Shown here: positions 46,489 to 58,077 of the stretch, in pieces | How positions within the stretch are numbered: the first letter of the stretch is position 1 | How the letters are laid out: every line of letters starts with the position of its first letter | Source: Apostichopus japonicus | Taxonomy: Eukaryota > Echinodermata > Holothuroidea > Aspidochirotida > Stichopodidae | Assembly: GCF_037975245.1 (NCBI RefSeq) | Contig: NC_092577.1 | Coordinates: 10,790,013 to 10,854,012, forward strand | Length of the DNA: 64,000 nucleotides | Direction of reading: 5' to 3' | Notes under the pieces: generated by a model | What the model saw: the letters and a program-made list of their open reading frames with translations, nothing else | Database searches by the model: none | What the model was told of the DNA's origin: nothing | Translations under genes and position numbers: made by a program

Positions 46489-48179
46489 AGAGGAACGATA
46501 GTGATTTTTCAGCATCGACGAAAAAATACGATTTTATTCAAGAGTATTCTAGTTGGTTTCCATATTACACATGTGAAAATTCAAGTCAATCCGATGTTGG
46601 GAAAGGCTTAAAAAAAATTCCTAGACTCGTTGATTTTTTAAACAAAAATTGGGCTTTTCGCGAACAGCGATATGATGATCACGTGATCTACAGTGACATG
46701 TGACGTCATTATGATGATAACAAAGTGAGCTCGGCGTAGTGTACTTCAGCAGTGTGCACTTAGTGTGTAAGTTTAGTTGCAACCTACTCTATATTGGACT
46801 CGACAAACAACCTAACCCAGAGGGGAGATTGATACACTGCGTGAGACATTTAACGGTTTAATTTTAATAAGGTGTTATTGTTCCTGCTTTTTCTTGTCGT
46901 TTTAGTGAAGCCGACTGCCCCAATGTAAATTACAGAATAATCGGTCATAGAGCTATCTCGGGCCCAATTGAAATTTGCGTGTGGCAAGGTCACTAGAGTA
47001 AAAAAAGTTTGAAAGATTGATGCTTTTATTCCGCATTATTTATATATATCCCGATAAATGCAACAGTAAGTGTTGGAAATGGAAGACATGTCAGACGTGA
47101 ACAACCCAATGACTATGTGAGGAGAGAATCCACGTGCAAATTTCAATTGGGGCATGGACGTCGCTTAGGCAGAGTTTTTTTGGGTAGAGATGTGTTCATA
47201 CCCTCCAAACCACTTTAAATGTAATACGAATAGGAAATGTATGTATGCTCGAGCGAAACAAAACATCGTGTAAGTATTACTTACGGTAGCGCACACTGTC
47301 ACTTATGTTTGCACAGTGTGAAAGTACCGTTTGCGGACCTACGTGAAGTTGGGCTAGAATACGATTCCTCCTGAAGCCCAAACCACGAGGCATGCATGTG
47401 AAACGCAATAGGCATTGCATGTAGTGAGAAAATTGTTTGAGCTAGACTAACTACTCGATTGAGTTCAAATGCGGTTGTATTTCAAGCTCAGTGAAACCTT
47501 TCTGTTGGATTTAATGACGCACGGAACAAGGAACGTTTATGTTTTACAGTAGGCCTAGTGCATACAAGCGAATCTACTTTGTTTAAAACTTTGGATTTTC
47601 TTTCGGATGTTATACTAATCTACGTTTGAGACTATCATCACTATTGTCATTGTGCCAGTTTGACTGGTAAGTGAGCACATTCATACATCACTCTGTATAA
47701 AACCCGCCAAAAACGTGATCTTGAGATTTACGTTACTTTGGGTCAGCTTGCGAGTTACCTCTTCAGATATTGGGAAATCGTTGCGAAATCGCCGCAAATT
47801 TCGTAAAAAAAAAACTTTTAAACACGTGGTGAAGAAATCAAGAAACACCATGACATTCATTATCTATTTATGTCTTGAACATTACGCCGGAAAATAACAG
47901 TTATGCTGACACGAAATGCACGCACAGCTCCGTACTGAACAGTTCACAACAGAAAAGATCATCACAGTGACGTCATTCACTGACCTGAGGGCTGTTCAAG
48001 GTCGTTGCAGTGTTTGCAAATTCCTAAATTACGGAGACGAAAAAACGATGTTTCAATTCCCTTTTTTATAACTTTCCGGTGTGCTATTTGGAAAATGAAA
48101 AAAATATGTTGCTTGGTAACATATAAACTATATTATATATGAAAATGAGAGATTTTTTTTCTGTCACTATCGTTCTACT
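46489..48179. mobile_element. TTAA-flanked non-autonomous DNA transposon, second family
   Basis: TTAA lies on both sides (46485-46488 and 48180-48183). The termini are AGAGGAACGATAGTGA and, in reverse complement, AGTAGAACGATAGTGA (14 of 16 identical). The interior has TGACGTCA near 46700 and 47969, GATCACGTGATC near 46676-46687, and an inverted pair of AATTGAAATTTGCGTG (near 46966) and CACGTGCAAATTTCAATT (near 47131). No transposase frame. Kolobok- or piggyBac-type by its TTAA flanks. It ends about 200 bp before exon 2. Confidence 0.72.
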
Positions 48180-48383
48180 TTAAACTAATCAACATGTTAA
48201 AACCAAAAGACCTTTAAAAGGTATACTGAAGCTTTATAAACCAATTTGAAGAAAATTCAATACTTTTTGATTGAACCCAGTTGGTCGACTGACTTTCCCA
48301 TGATCTCTGACATTGTGTAGATTTTGCTAACATGTATTTGTGAACCTCTCTTTGGTATTTTCTTTTCTTTCCTTGGTTTACAG

Positions 48384-48506
48384 AACATGAAATGAAGCCA
48401 GTGTTAACACCGCAGAGATTGAGGGCGCTCTGTATTCTGACTTATTCCGAAAATTCCGACCTGCAGAGGTCCGCTGCTCTGTGTTTGGCGGAGATCAGTG
48501 AACGGT
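48384..48506 (+). CDS. VAC8: VAC8-like armadillo-repeat protein, exon 2
   Basis: Residues about 51-91. The acceptor is TTGGTTTACAG; the exon enters in phase 1, completing a Glu codon with exon 1. It encodes HEMKPVLTPQRLRALCILTY and SENSDLQRSAALCLAEISER. LQRSAALxxAEI is the same signature as the first armadillo helices of yeast Vac8. Two donors overlap at the end. I chose GTAAGT at 48507 because it gives phase 1 and a Leu codon that keeps alignment with exon 3; GTGTAA two bases earlier breaks the frame. It is 123 nt long. Confidence 0.88.
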
Positions 48507-50715
48507 GTAAGTCAACAAGATTTTTACTTCGCACTACTCTTACACGTTTTCCCTTTTCCACTTTCCGGGTCAAAGTTCACTCTCTATCTCTCTTCCAATA
48601 AAATCTACCAACTTCTCATATCGTCCAAATTAAAATCATTTCGAATCTAAACTTGTATCGTTTTTGTGTCGTGGATCCAGAGGTTACCCAGAAGTGGGTC
48701 AATGGGCGCGCTGTGCCAAAATGTTACCAATTTAGTTAGGTTTAGGCTAAGGTAGATTTGGAGTGTGTGTTTATTGGAGAGTATGGTCACTGGTCAAGTC
48801 TGGGATATTCATAGAATGGATGAAGAAAGTAGTCTAGAAGTTAGCTGTCTAAAGCTTGTGTGAACATGTTAGTGTCGTTTGTTTGAGCTGTTGAAGTATT
48901 TTGTTGTGTTTCGTCCATGGTGTGGTGGTTACTTGAATGGTTTCTCGATTTAGACGTGTGTAGGGGGAAAATACAAAACAACTTAATGATGATCCTTTAA
49001 ATGTATCATTTGACTTTTTAAACTATTATTCAGTTGCCTTTAATTAATATGTTAATAAATTTTCTGTTTTTTAATAACCTTCTGAGTTTGTGAATTGCTA
49101 CAAATTATAGTATGACTATGTAAAATTAGTTGCCAAGTTGAATTTCAAAATCAACAATTTCAAATGGTTAAAAAAAATTAACAATCTGAAGAATGTAGTC
49201 AACATTTTATTGAGTGCTAAATTTAGCAACTCCTTTTAATGGAAACATGCAAAATACTGTACCCGGGTGGGTGTCCTGTGAATAGAATGTAAAAATATAT
49301 TCAAAAAAAATGTGTGAATGTTTGCAGGTGGGCTGATTTTTCAAGAGACAAAAAACAAAGCAGCCAGTGAAACCCCCACCCCCCCCCCCCAAAAAATAAA
49401 ACATTGTAGCTGTTCTCAGGTATGAATATATGAGAATTTTAGTAGGTCGACTGATTACAAATTATTATGTTAAATAACACGTGTCTGAACAGTGTGGCTG
49501 GTTTCCCACAATAAGTCCTTGAACTTAGTCTGATCACATATATACATGTCTGAAGGTGTGGTGTAGTGATGGTGCAATAAGTGAAGCTTACAGGGTATCA
49601 ACAACAGTTGCATTGAGTTGTTCTCACTTTCAAAGTATGGTGTTAGTATGGTGCAAGAGTAAGGCTCTCCAACAACTCTTAGGTCAGAGATAAATATGGA
49701 GTAGCCTTCTTTAGTAAATGATACTTCTCAGCAATTTTCAATCTGATAGGCCTGCATGGGCACTACCCAGAAGCTTAGATTTTGACTGAGCCATGGTCCA
49801 CCAGATGCCCTCCTCCCTTTCCCCATCCACCCACCTCTCTGAAGCGATGCTTAAAAACTTGATTGCTAGTTTGGACTTTGGACAGGATGTTTTAGGGGGG
49901 AAAAAAACCTTGATGGATCTCCAATGGTAGCTTCCAAAATTGGGCTCGAAAAGTCCTATAATCCACAGAAATGAATTATTCAACCGACTGTTGTGTTGCA
50001 CTCCTTTGCCTGCAGATGGTCACTGTATGTTTACCATTTTAGATAATCTTTAACTAATTGTAACATGTAAGATTCTTGAGTGAAGGTTTCTGCAAGTACA
50101 GTAATTCACAGCTTCCCAACGGCTAAGAACTTAAAGCATTTCTCATTTTGTTGGTCGAGATATTATAGTGCCTGCATGGGCACTACCCAGAAGCTTGGAT
50201 TTAGGACTGACCCGCGGTTCATCAGACCCCCCCCCCCAGCAACCTCTCAGAAGCGATGCTTGTAAGCTTGAAAGCTAGCTTACAACTTAAACATTTCTCA
50301 TTTTGTTGGTCGAGATATCGTAATGCCATCATGCCGCTTCATGAAGGAATATAAACTTCAGAACTTATTACAGTATGTCTAAACTAACATCTTTTCGATT
50401 TTTTCACATAATTTGACAAAATGTCACATTTAGAATCTAGTTACAGAAAGTGTTCCTATTTGATTCCATGAATAGTTGTGTGTCTACCCGTATTAGACAT
50501 TGAAATCCTCAATTTCACAGACTCCCTCACCTCATATAACCTATGCATTACCGTATTGACCTCGCTCTAGCATCTGGCAATTCTTTGTGTGTGTGTGCGT
50601 ATGGCAATCTCCCTTCTTATTAACGATGATATTAACGCACATCGTCTGTGGCTGACCTCGCATGAACACATACATGTCTTTAGTATGTCCTCATACTTCT
50701 TGTTTTAATTTACAG
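48507..50715 (+). other. Intron 2 of the VAC8-like gene
   Basis: Phase 1, donor GTAAGT, acceptor TTTTAATTTACAG. It contains a C-rich/A-rich patch near 49375 and a dispersed direct duplication (49745-49880 and 50165-50290). The remainder shows no recognisable feature. Confidence 0.8.
49745..50315 (+). repeat. Partial direct duplication within intron 2
   Basis: GCCTGCATGGGCACTACCCA followed by GAAGCTT occurs at 49750 and 50171, each followed about 75-90 bp later by CTCTCWGAAGCGATGCTT. A second phrase, TTTCTCATTTTGTTGGTCGA, occurs at 50139 and 50293. This indicates an old segmental duplication of about 420 bp with internal changes. Confidence 0.7.
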
Positions 50716-50835
50716 TACTGCAACCTTTGACCTCAGAGATGATGGAGCCAGTCTTAGCACTGTTGGAATCAGACGACATAGAGACTCAGAAGGCAGCGTC
50801 TCTAGCCGTCAGTAATTTTGCTTTGGTTGGACCGG
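50716..50835 (+). CDS. VAC8: VAC8-like armadillo-repeat protein, exon 3
   Basis: Residues about 92-131; 120 nt; phase 1 in and out. It encodes LQPLTSEMMEPVLALLESDD and IETQKAASLAVSNFALVGP, one armadillo repeat with the usual helix-turn pattern (PVLALLES, then AASLAVSNFA). The acceptor is ATTTACAG and the donor is CCGG/GTAAG. Confidence 0.9.
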
Positions 50836-52794
50836 GTAAGTAGCATTTGGTCTTCATACATTTATATGAGTTAGGTTTGACCAGGTAATCATCTACTGGC
50901 TAAAATCAAATTATCACTGGGCATTTTCATGCATTACAACACACAGATCAGTTATCGCACAGGCTAGATTTGGGCTAGTAACTCTACTGCTACTCAGGGG
51001 GGGAGGGGGGAGCGTGGTTGCCACTTCTACTAAGAGGGTACAGTAATGACTTTCCCTCATTGAGGTTGCGACTCCCCATATTTTTTCGAAAGTTTTCCCT
51101 CTCCATTTTCACTGCGTGATAATTTGCCAAAAGCCCACCTTTTTTTCCCACTACAACCCAGGGAAAAATTTAGTGTTCAAAGTTTTTGTATCACTTTGGA
51201 AGGATCTAAATTTTGTCTATGCACAATACATCTTAAACTTCTATAGCAGTTTGCCCATTTTGTATTTGGAGCAAATTGCTATGAGATGCCAGATGAATTA
51301 TTCTCTGCAACAGTTCCTAAATGAAGCCTGTATCTTCAAAATCTAAGTTTGACAAAAACATTGTCACCCCCACCCCCTCCCCATGGCAACTTCGAGTGAG
51401 AATCAGATATTTTTGTTGCAAAAACATTATGTATCAAAGGACAAAAAAAATCTTTCAAAATTTCCCATACATTCCACCACCTCTATTGTGCAATGTTCAG
51501 CTGATAGAAAAATTTGTCTCAACTTTCCCTGTTACCAAATGAAGACTTTCCTTCCATTGATCGCGTACACCACAATGAAGCCTAACCATGTCAAGAGTTA
51601 CCACACAATTGAAAACATGTTTACTTAAAGGGCAAAAAAAATCATGAAATGAGAATAATTTGATTCATATCAGCTGTAAGACACATCTGGGTCAGTACTT
51701 CATATAAGCAGGTTTAAACATGATTTCGCACTCTTTTACCCGTCTGTTTATGTAAATGGCCGAGAAAAAATATTTGGGAAGGTTTATAACAGGTTTGATA
51801 TTGGAGAACAGTATGATGCGGAAAATCAAAAACTTTTGTTTATTATCGTATTTATAGTGTGCAAGCAATTAGGCCAAGTGTACTCTGACTTAGTTTCTGC
51901 ATAATGAGCCAACCATGTATATAGTTCTGCTCCCAACATTGTTTTTTTTGTTTGAAATTATGTCGAAATGAGGAAAGTTGCGACACTACTCGGAGTCATG
52001 AACTCGTGAGGGTCATGAGCACTCGACTCCACTAGTTTCAGGAATCGCCAAAGCCCTACAGTAATGCAGGCTTTTAAGATCAGTCCAATCTAAATAATAT
52101 TTGCCGATGGTAAGCAGTAATACGATGGTGTCTTGTTAGATTCTTTGACTGACAATCGTTAACCCACTTAAAATCCTGCGTTACATTTTCTTAATGTGTC
52201 TACAGGCATAAAACTGCAAGTGCCTCTTTTTTTTCATTTCGACTGGCAAATGGCAAGAAACCGCTGGCATTTTGCCACTAATTTTGAGGCCTGGTGAAAA
52301 GATTTTCATAATTATTGGATAACTAGTCCTCGTATGCACTCGCGCACTAACTGTACTTTTTGAGACACATGCAGCCGCTCGGATCAATATTGGATCAATA
52401 GCATTGCATATAATCAACGGACGAGTTCATGCAGACTGGCAAAACCGCAGAGAGCGGCACTGTTTATGAAACGGTTCATTGTTAAACCACCGTTATGAAA
52501 TAGAGACCATTTTATGTAATATAAATAGATTTGGTTTGACTTAATAATAATAAAACAAACAAACTTTACTATTTTGAAATACACAGTTTGCACGAAAAAT
52601 CTACGACATGGTTTAATTGGCACACATCCAGTTTGATGATCAATGACTATATGAAAATTTGTTCAAATTCCATTACAGAATGTGTTTTGGGGTGAAGACA
52701 AATTTGACTTGGTATCTTGATATTCTGTGTCTTTACTTTAATTTTTAATAAACAATTTTTGGAACGCAGTGGTCAGATGGATAGGCAATAGACA

Positions 52795-52950
52795 TGGCGA
52801 TCTTGTTTTGCTGGAGGTCAAAGGTCATTTGGGGTCACCAGGGGTGAAATTGTGAAAACCTTGTAAACATGATATCTCAAGAAGGAAAGCTTGGGCAGAC
52901 TTTATATTTAGTGTGTAGAATGCATTTCTGCATTCTGGGTAATAAAAATT
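52795..52950 (+). repeat. Dispersed GGTCAAAG/GGGTCACCAGGGG repeat, copy 2 (shortened)
   Basis: GGAGGTCAAAGGTCATTTGG, GGTCACCAGGGGTGAAATTG, ATGATATCTCAAGAAGGAAA and GCATTTCTGCATTCTGGGTA. It lacks the middle part present in the copies at 28136 and 62190. It is embedded between two copies of a SINE head (GTGGTCAGATGRATAGGCAA at 52770 and 52963). Confidence 0.7.
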
Positions 52951-52959
52951 TTGGATCTC

Positions 52960-53170
52960 GGTGGTCAGATGAATAGGCAATGGACACGGCGATCTAAAGG
53001 ATTGCAGGTTTGGTTCCTGGCCAGATCATCACAATGTGTCCTTGAGTTAATATGTACATTATAACCCTACACGGGTTTGTACACTTTGGTGTGTGACAGG
53101 GTATCATGCGTTAACTAGATAATATTGTAAAGTCTTATTCAAGGCCTTGCCTTGATACAAGAAGTAATGT
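52960..53170 (+). repeat. tRNA-related SINE (second family)
   Basis: GGTGGTCAGATGAATAGGCA, then GATCTAAAGGATTGCAGGTT, TGGTTCCTGGCCAGATCATC and ACAATGTGTCCTTGAG. GGTTTGGTTCC is close to a tRNA B-box, and the GTGTCCTTGAG phrase follows the tRNA head in many marine SINEs. The truncated head at 52770 suggests an earlier copy was interrupted by the neighbouring dispersed repeat. Confidence 0.55.
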
Positions 53171-53621
53171 AAATTCCTACAACTTTGACTTCAATTTATT
53201 TATTATTTTTTTTTTTTGGGGGGGGATATGAAGATTGTATATTCCTGGTGAAGCTGTCTGGTCATGTTTTCACAGACTCTACTTATATAAACTTGAATGG
53301 ACAGAAGAACATGTTTGTCCATATTTTAGTTCTTATAATAGCATAGGAACTGTTGTAGTCAGGTCAGCTGGTGTGTGTGACACTTTAGTTTGTATGCACG
53401 ATAACTCAACAAGGGAATGATTGATCAATGCCATACTTGGTGAGTAGGTGGTCCATAATGAGTGCAGGTAGAACACTGAGTGTGTTTTAGGATGCGAGGA
53501 GACAGTGGTAAACGGGAAAAAAGCCAAGTGGTATCCAAAATATGATAAGTAGTTTTGGGGATGTCCTCATTAGATACAGTGGGTACCCCTGGATAAACTG
53601 TACTGCAAATCTCTCTTACCT

Positions 53622-53872
53622 GTCCTCACCCTACTATTGCACCTTCCCATCTACCTACCCTATAATAACTGGTAATGTTTTAGCACTGCTGCAACCCCTT
53701 GACCCTCCTCAGGGTGACTCTACATCACCTCCTCCTCCTTCTCCTCCTCCTCCTTAGCCTTCTGAATCCTCCAAGTATAGAGAAGCCTGTATTCGGGTGA
53801 TAGTCTTTGTCTCTTGGAAAATCACATTACCAGTTATTAGGCTAGGTAGATGAGAAGGTGCAGTAGTAGAGT
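53622..53872. repeat. Spaced inverted repeat, about 30-bp arms
   Basis: CCTACTATTGCACCTTCCCA followed by TCTACCTA at about 53630-53657 pairs with TAGGTAGATGAGAAGGTGCA followed by GTAGTAG at about 53844-53870. A (CCT)n tract lies in the loop near 53730. Confidence 0.6.
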
Positions 53873-53951
53873 AGAGACATCTAAGTATTGTCACTTGTAA
53901 ATACCCAAACCAGGGAAGTTTTGGAAGTCTATGTGATGTATTAGATATATT

Positions 53952-54169
53952 AGCTCAGGGGTTAACGCCAGTGCCTTTCAATCATAAGGTACCGAGCTCG
54001 AGTCGCTCCAAGATTAATGTATGTCGTCCAGTTACAGAGTTGTTGACACTTGACAATTCATAATCATGGACGTTAAATATGAATCTGAGAGACTGACTTC
54101 GGTCAGCTTGCGGCTTTGATAAGCCAATGAGGCTTCTTCGCGAATTCCTGCTTGCAGGAGGATCTAAAT
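53952..54169 (+). repeat. tRNA-derived SINE, copy 2 (plus orientation)
   Basis: TTAGCTCAGGGGTTAACGCC (A-box-like), GAGCTCGAGTCGCTCC (B-box-like), then the same body as 38866-39080 including GTCAGCTTGCGGCTTTGATA and CCTGCTTGCAGGAGGATCTA. The two copies differ at scattered positions. Confidence 0.8.
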
Positions 54170-55097
54170 ACCTATATACATACATAGTATAAAGCAGATA
54201 ACAATCGCTATACATACCGACTGCCTCCAATGTTCCTTGGATAGACACAAACATTAAATACTACTGTTTTCTGCTATTCTATCTGCACCATTTCTAATCT
54301 CTCCCAGCTTTTGATGTAATCATGAGTAGGTCGTAGCTAGCTGCCTGCAATTTAATTTTCCAAATGTCACGATACACAGCTCCCCCTCCCCCCTCCCCAT
54401 TTACTTCTAACATTCTGTCAAGGCTTTTAATTTACTGCCCTTATTTTTCGAGGTAAAAATTTCAAATCGAAGACAATTTAATCAACTAGATGAGGTATTG
54501 AAAAGGATGTCAAGTGTGTTTACATTCCATCGATCGTCATATTTTGTTCTTGTGCTTTCGTATCCAGGCCAAGTCAAATTACTCCGTTTCTCATCTGTGT
54601 GGTGTATATGTATTCTTTCAGTTCTTGCAGCCGGCAATGTGTTGTAATGGCATGTGTCACTTCAACCAACAAACGTACAGTAATATTAACACTACAGGGG
54701 AATAATTTTGTTTAGCAGTCTCAGAGTATTCGGTGACCTTAGTTCTTTTCCTGAAGGTAATTTGGCGGATATATGTCACATGACAGTTTTGTTGACGAAA
54801 GTTTCGATACACATACAAATGTCAAGAGAGAGTGGGAAGTTTTTGAGGGCCTCTCAGCATTTTTTGTGGTTTTATATTTTTCAGGATATTGATCAATTGC
54901 TCAAGTTCAGAGTTCCTTCCAAACGGCTCTGAATCCAGAAACAAGTATTTTGTTCAAAAATAGATTTCCAACGCCAAAAACCATGGCGATTAATGGAAAG
55001 CTCATTTCATCCACACAGTTAGTGCAAATGAAGGATGTTTCCGATGTGCATTATAATAGGTTTATATTCTTTGCAATGATCTTGGCTACCTGCCTGT

Positions 55098-56413
55098 ATT
55101 GTACTAGTACAGTACCTACCTGTATAGTACTGTATATTACCTACCTATATATAGTACTGTACCTGCCTGTATTGTACTAGTACAGTACCTACCTGTATAG
55201 TACTGTATATTAACAACCTGTATAGTATCTCCCTGTATAGTACTATAGTATCTACCTGTATATAGTACAGTACCTCCCTGTATAGTACTGTATAGTACCT
55301 ACCTATATATAGTACTGTACCTACCTGTTTAGTACTGTGTAGTACCTCCCTGTATAGTACTGTATATTACCAACCTATATATAGTACTGTACCTACCTGT
55401 TTAGTACTGTGTAGTACCTACCTGTATAGTACTATAGTATCTACCTGTATATAGTACAGTACCTACCTGTATAGTACTGTATATTACCTACCTATATATA
55501 GTACTGTACCTACCTGTTTAGTACTGTGTAGTACCTACCTGTATAGTACTGTACCTACCTGTATAGTACTGTATATTACCTACCTATATAGTACTGTATA
55601 TTACCAACCTGTATAGTATCTCCCTGTATAGTACTGTGTAGTATCTACCTGTATATAGTACAGTACCTACCTGTATAGTACTGTATATTACCTACCTATA
55701 TATAGTACTGTACCTACCTGTTTAGTACTGTGTAGTACCTACCCGTATAGTACTGTATATTAACAACCTGTATAGTATCTCCCTGTATAGTACTATAGTA
55801 TCTACCTGTATATAGTACAGTACCTCCCTGTATAGTACTGTATATTACCTACCTATATATAGTACTGTACCTACCTGTTTAGTACTGTGTAGTACCTACC
55901 TGTATAGTACTGTATATTAACAACCTGTATAGTATCTCCCTGTATAGTACTATAGTATCTACCTGTATATAGTACAGTACCTCCCTGTATAGTACTGTAT
56001 ATTACCTACCTATATATAGTACTGTACCTACCTGTTTAGTACTGTGTAGTACCTACCTGTATAGTACTGTATATTAACAACCTGTATAGTATCTCCCTGT
56101 ATAGTACTATAGTATCTACCTGTATATAGTACTGTACCTACCTGTTTAGTACTGTATATTAACAACCTGTATAGTATCTCCCTGTATAGTACTATGTTGT
56201 ACCTCCCTGTATAGTACCTCCTTGTATAGTACCTATACATAGTACTATATGAGTACCAACCTGTACAGTAGATCACCTACCTATATAGTACCTCCCTATA
56301 TAGTCCTGTATAGTACCTCCTTGTATAGTACCTACCTGTATAGTGCCTCCCTATATAGTCCTGTATAGTACCTCCTTGTATAGTACCTACCTGTATAGTA
56401 CTTACCTGTATAG
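55098..56413 (+). repeat. 1.3 kb minisatellite of CCTACCTGTATAGTACTGTA units
   Basis: Dozens of units of the form (C)CTACCTGTATAGTACTGTA, with variants CTCCCTGTATAGTA, TATTAACAACCTG and TATATAGTACTGTA, organised into higher-order blocks of about 110-170 bp that repeat around 55290, 55480, 55690, 55860 and 56030. It gives spurious open frames on both strands. Confidence 0.92.
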
Positions 56414-57189
56414 CTGGTTACAACTTGTACACTTCACTTGATCAGCAAGTTATAAACTGTTTATCTAACAACTTTGACCCTGACAACTTTGTGGTTTACA
56501 AAGTTCATGTAATTAATTATTATTTAGTTGCAAAAAAGGTTTTAATGCTTACAGCATTTGCATTATTTCTTTTGCAACATGGGCAAGAGGGGATGATGGG
56601 CAGGGGCAGGGGGAGGAAGTGATGTCACACGCTGGGTTTTGCATGGACTTAGTTTCACTCTTCTCTTAAGTTTTTAGCCTCATTTGAAAATGGGTCCTTT
56701 AATACCACTGCCATAACAGTTAAACTGCCTCTGGCATTTAATAGGTTCTTGTGGTACTGTAGATCACTGGAAATTTGAGTTATGCAAGTGACTTTTGCAC
56801 ACTTGTTTCCTTCGCTAGGGTCGGCGAGTAGATTACATAACACACAGGCTAACGTTCCAGGCTAATCACCTTGAAAGGTGAAGAAGTAGGCAGTGGAGAA
56901 AAATGAGTGGCAGTCTTACTAAAGGGAAGATTTTCAAATGTTGAACATGTATGGTTGATTTTGGAGAAAGAGCAAGTACTATAGGCAATTGACCCTGAAA
57001 TAGGTCGGTTGTGGAGGGGGGGGGGTGTGAGAGGAGGGGGTGCACAGTGCTAAAATGCATATCAACTTCTGTAGGTTAGGAACAGACATGTAAGTATCGT
57101 CACTCATAAATACCCAAACAGTGAGATTTGGGTATTTTTGTCAACATTAATTGTCAAAGTTTGTTGAATTACTCCATTGTCTATCAGTG

Positions 57190-57415
57190 GCTGAGAACAC
57201 ACAGTGGTACTACTATCCTCTCTATTGTTACTCGTTATCCTCTACTTAAGACCCATCTTTTCACTTGTTCTTTTGTAAATTAATCTGCTTTCTTTGTAAA
57301 GTGCCTTGAGCAGTGACTTTGGTCTGTAGCTGATTTGGCCCTATATAAGTCTCATTTATTATATATATTATTAATAATATTATTATTATTAATATTATTA
57401 TTATTATTATTTTCC
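57190..57415 (+). mobile_element. 3' end of a CR1/L2-type LINE, 5'-truncated
   Basis: From 57242 one frame reads LLKTHLFTCSF, matching the LKTHLF phrase that commonly ends the ORF2 protein of CR1/L2-type LINEs. This is followed by TTTGTAAAGTGCCTTGAGCA, GGCCCTATATAAGTCTC and an (ATT)n tail. The tail ends about nine bases before the exon 4 AG, so it supplies most of the polypyrimidine region. It is a dead fragment. Confidence 0.6.
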
Positions 57416-57424
57416 TATCCACAG

Positions 57425-57547
57425 AATCTAACAAGGAAGTCATCGTCAACAGCGACACCCTGCCCGTGTTGATTCGTCTCCTTGGCAACAGTGACCTGGA
57501 AGTACAGTGTAATGCTTGTGGCTGTATAACAACCCTGGCTACCTCAA
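57425..57547 (+). CDS. VAC8: VAC8-like armadillo-repeat protein, exon 4
   Basis: Residues about 132-172; 123 nt; phase 1 in and out. It encodes ESNKEVIVNSDTLPVLIRLL and GNSDLEVQCNACGCITTLATS. VQCNAxGCIT.LAT is nearly the same in yeast Vac8, the strongest single match supporting the family call. The acceptor is CCTATCCACAG and the donor is TCAA/GTAAGC. Confidence 0.92.
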
Positions 57548-58077
57548 GTAAGCACCTTTAATTTGTTAGCTTTATGAGATATTCCGCCATTGCAATCTGG
57601 TCCATTCTTTAAAACAAGTCATCCCTCAGTATATATCCAAATTTAGCATGCATGCTTCAAAAATTTGATAGTAGTTCAACGTAATTAAAACGTATCCGAG
57701 AGAAAATAACGGACGTAGAGGAGAGTTCGGTTCGACCGTTAAACATATCTAAGAGAGAAACAAATTCTCCAAGGGTAGCATTAAATATGCCGGCTGAAAT
57801 TTGGGACATGAGTGACCATTAATTGATTGTCTAGCATATTTTGGGGGCTATGTACCGATGGGCTTAATCAACTTTTTGAGTTAATTAGTCTACAGAACTA
57901 CTACTGCCGGACGTGACTATGGAGCAACCGGCAAAACAAAGCGGTTACAAAACGGTTACAACTAATTCAAATTTAATCATGTTAGGACTGGGAGTTGTGA
58001 ACATTATACATAGTAGCTGTGTCTGTTATAGATTAGGCCTAACGTATGGTTTGTGATGTAGGTCAGTTGTAGATGTT

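Larger units (their letters stand above)
31629..48383 (+). other. Intron 1 of the VAC8-like gene (16.8 kb)
   Basis: Bounded by the exon 1 donor and the acceptor TTGGTTTACAG before exon 2. Phase 1 on both sides. It is filled with mobile and tandem repeats listed separately. The stretches 31745-34130, 34520-37150, 37860-38860, 39485-40490 and 45415-46480 are AT-rich and show no exon, RNA gene or repeat I could define, apart from short TA/CA microsatellites (near 34955, 36577 and 46412) and a G-rich patch near 38370. Confidence 0.75.
50836..57424 (+). other. Intron 3 of the VAC8-like gene (6.6 kb)
   Basis: Phase 1. It carries the dispersed repeats, SINEs, a 1.3 kb minisatellite and a LINE tail listed separately. 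The segments 50890-52770, 54170-55090 and 56415-57185 show nothing I can define beyond G-rich and C-rich tracts (near 51000, 54388 and 57015). The acceptor is TTTTCCTATCCACAG. Confidence 0.75.

Noticed and set aside
53952-54030. Functional tRNA gene
   Set aside because: A- and B-box-like sequences are present but there is no good acceptor-stem pairing, and the head is fused to a repeated body; it is a SINE.
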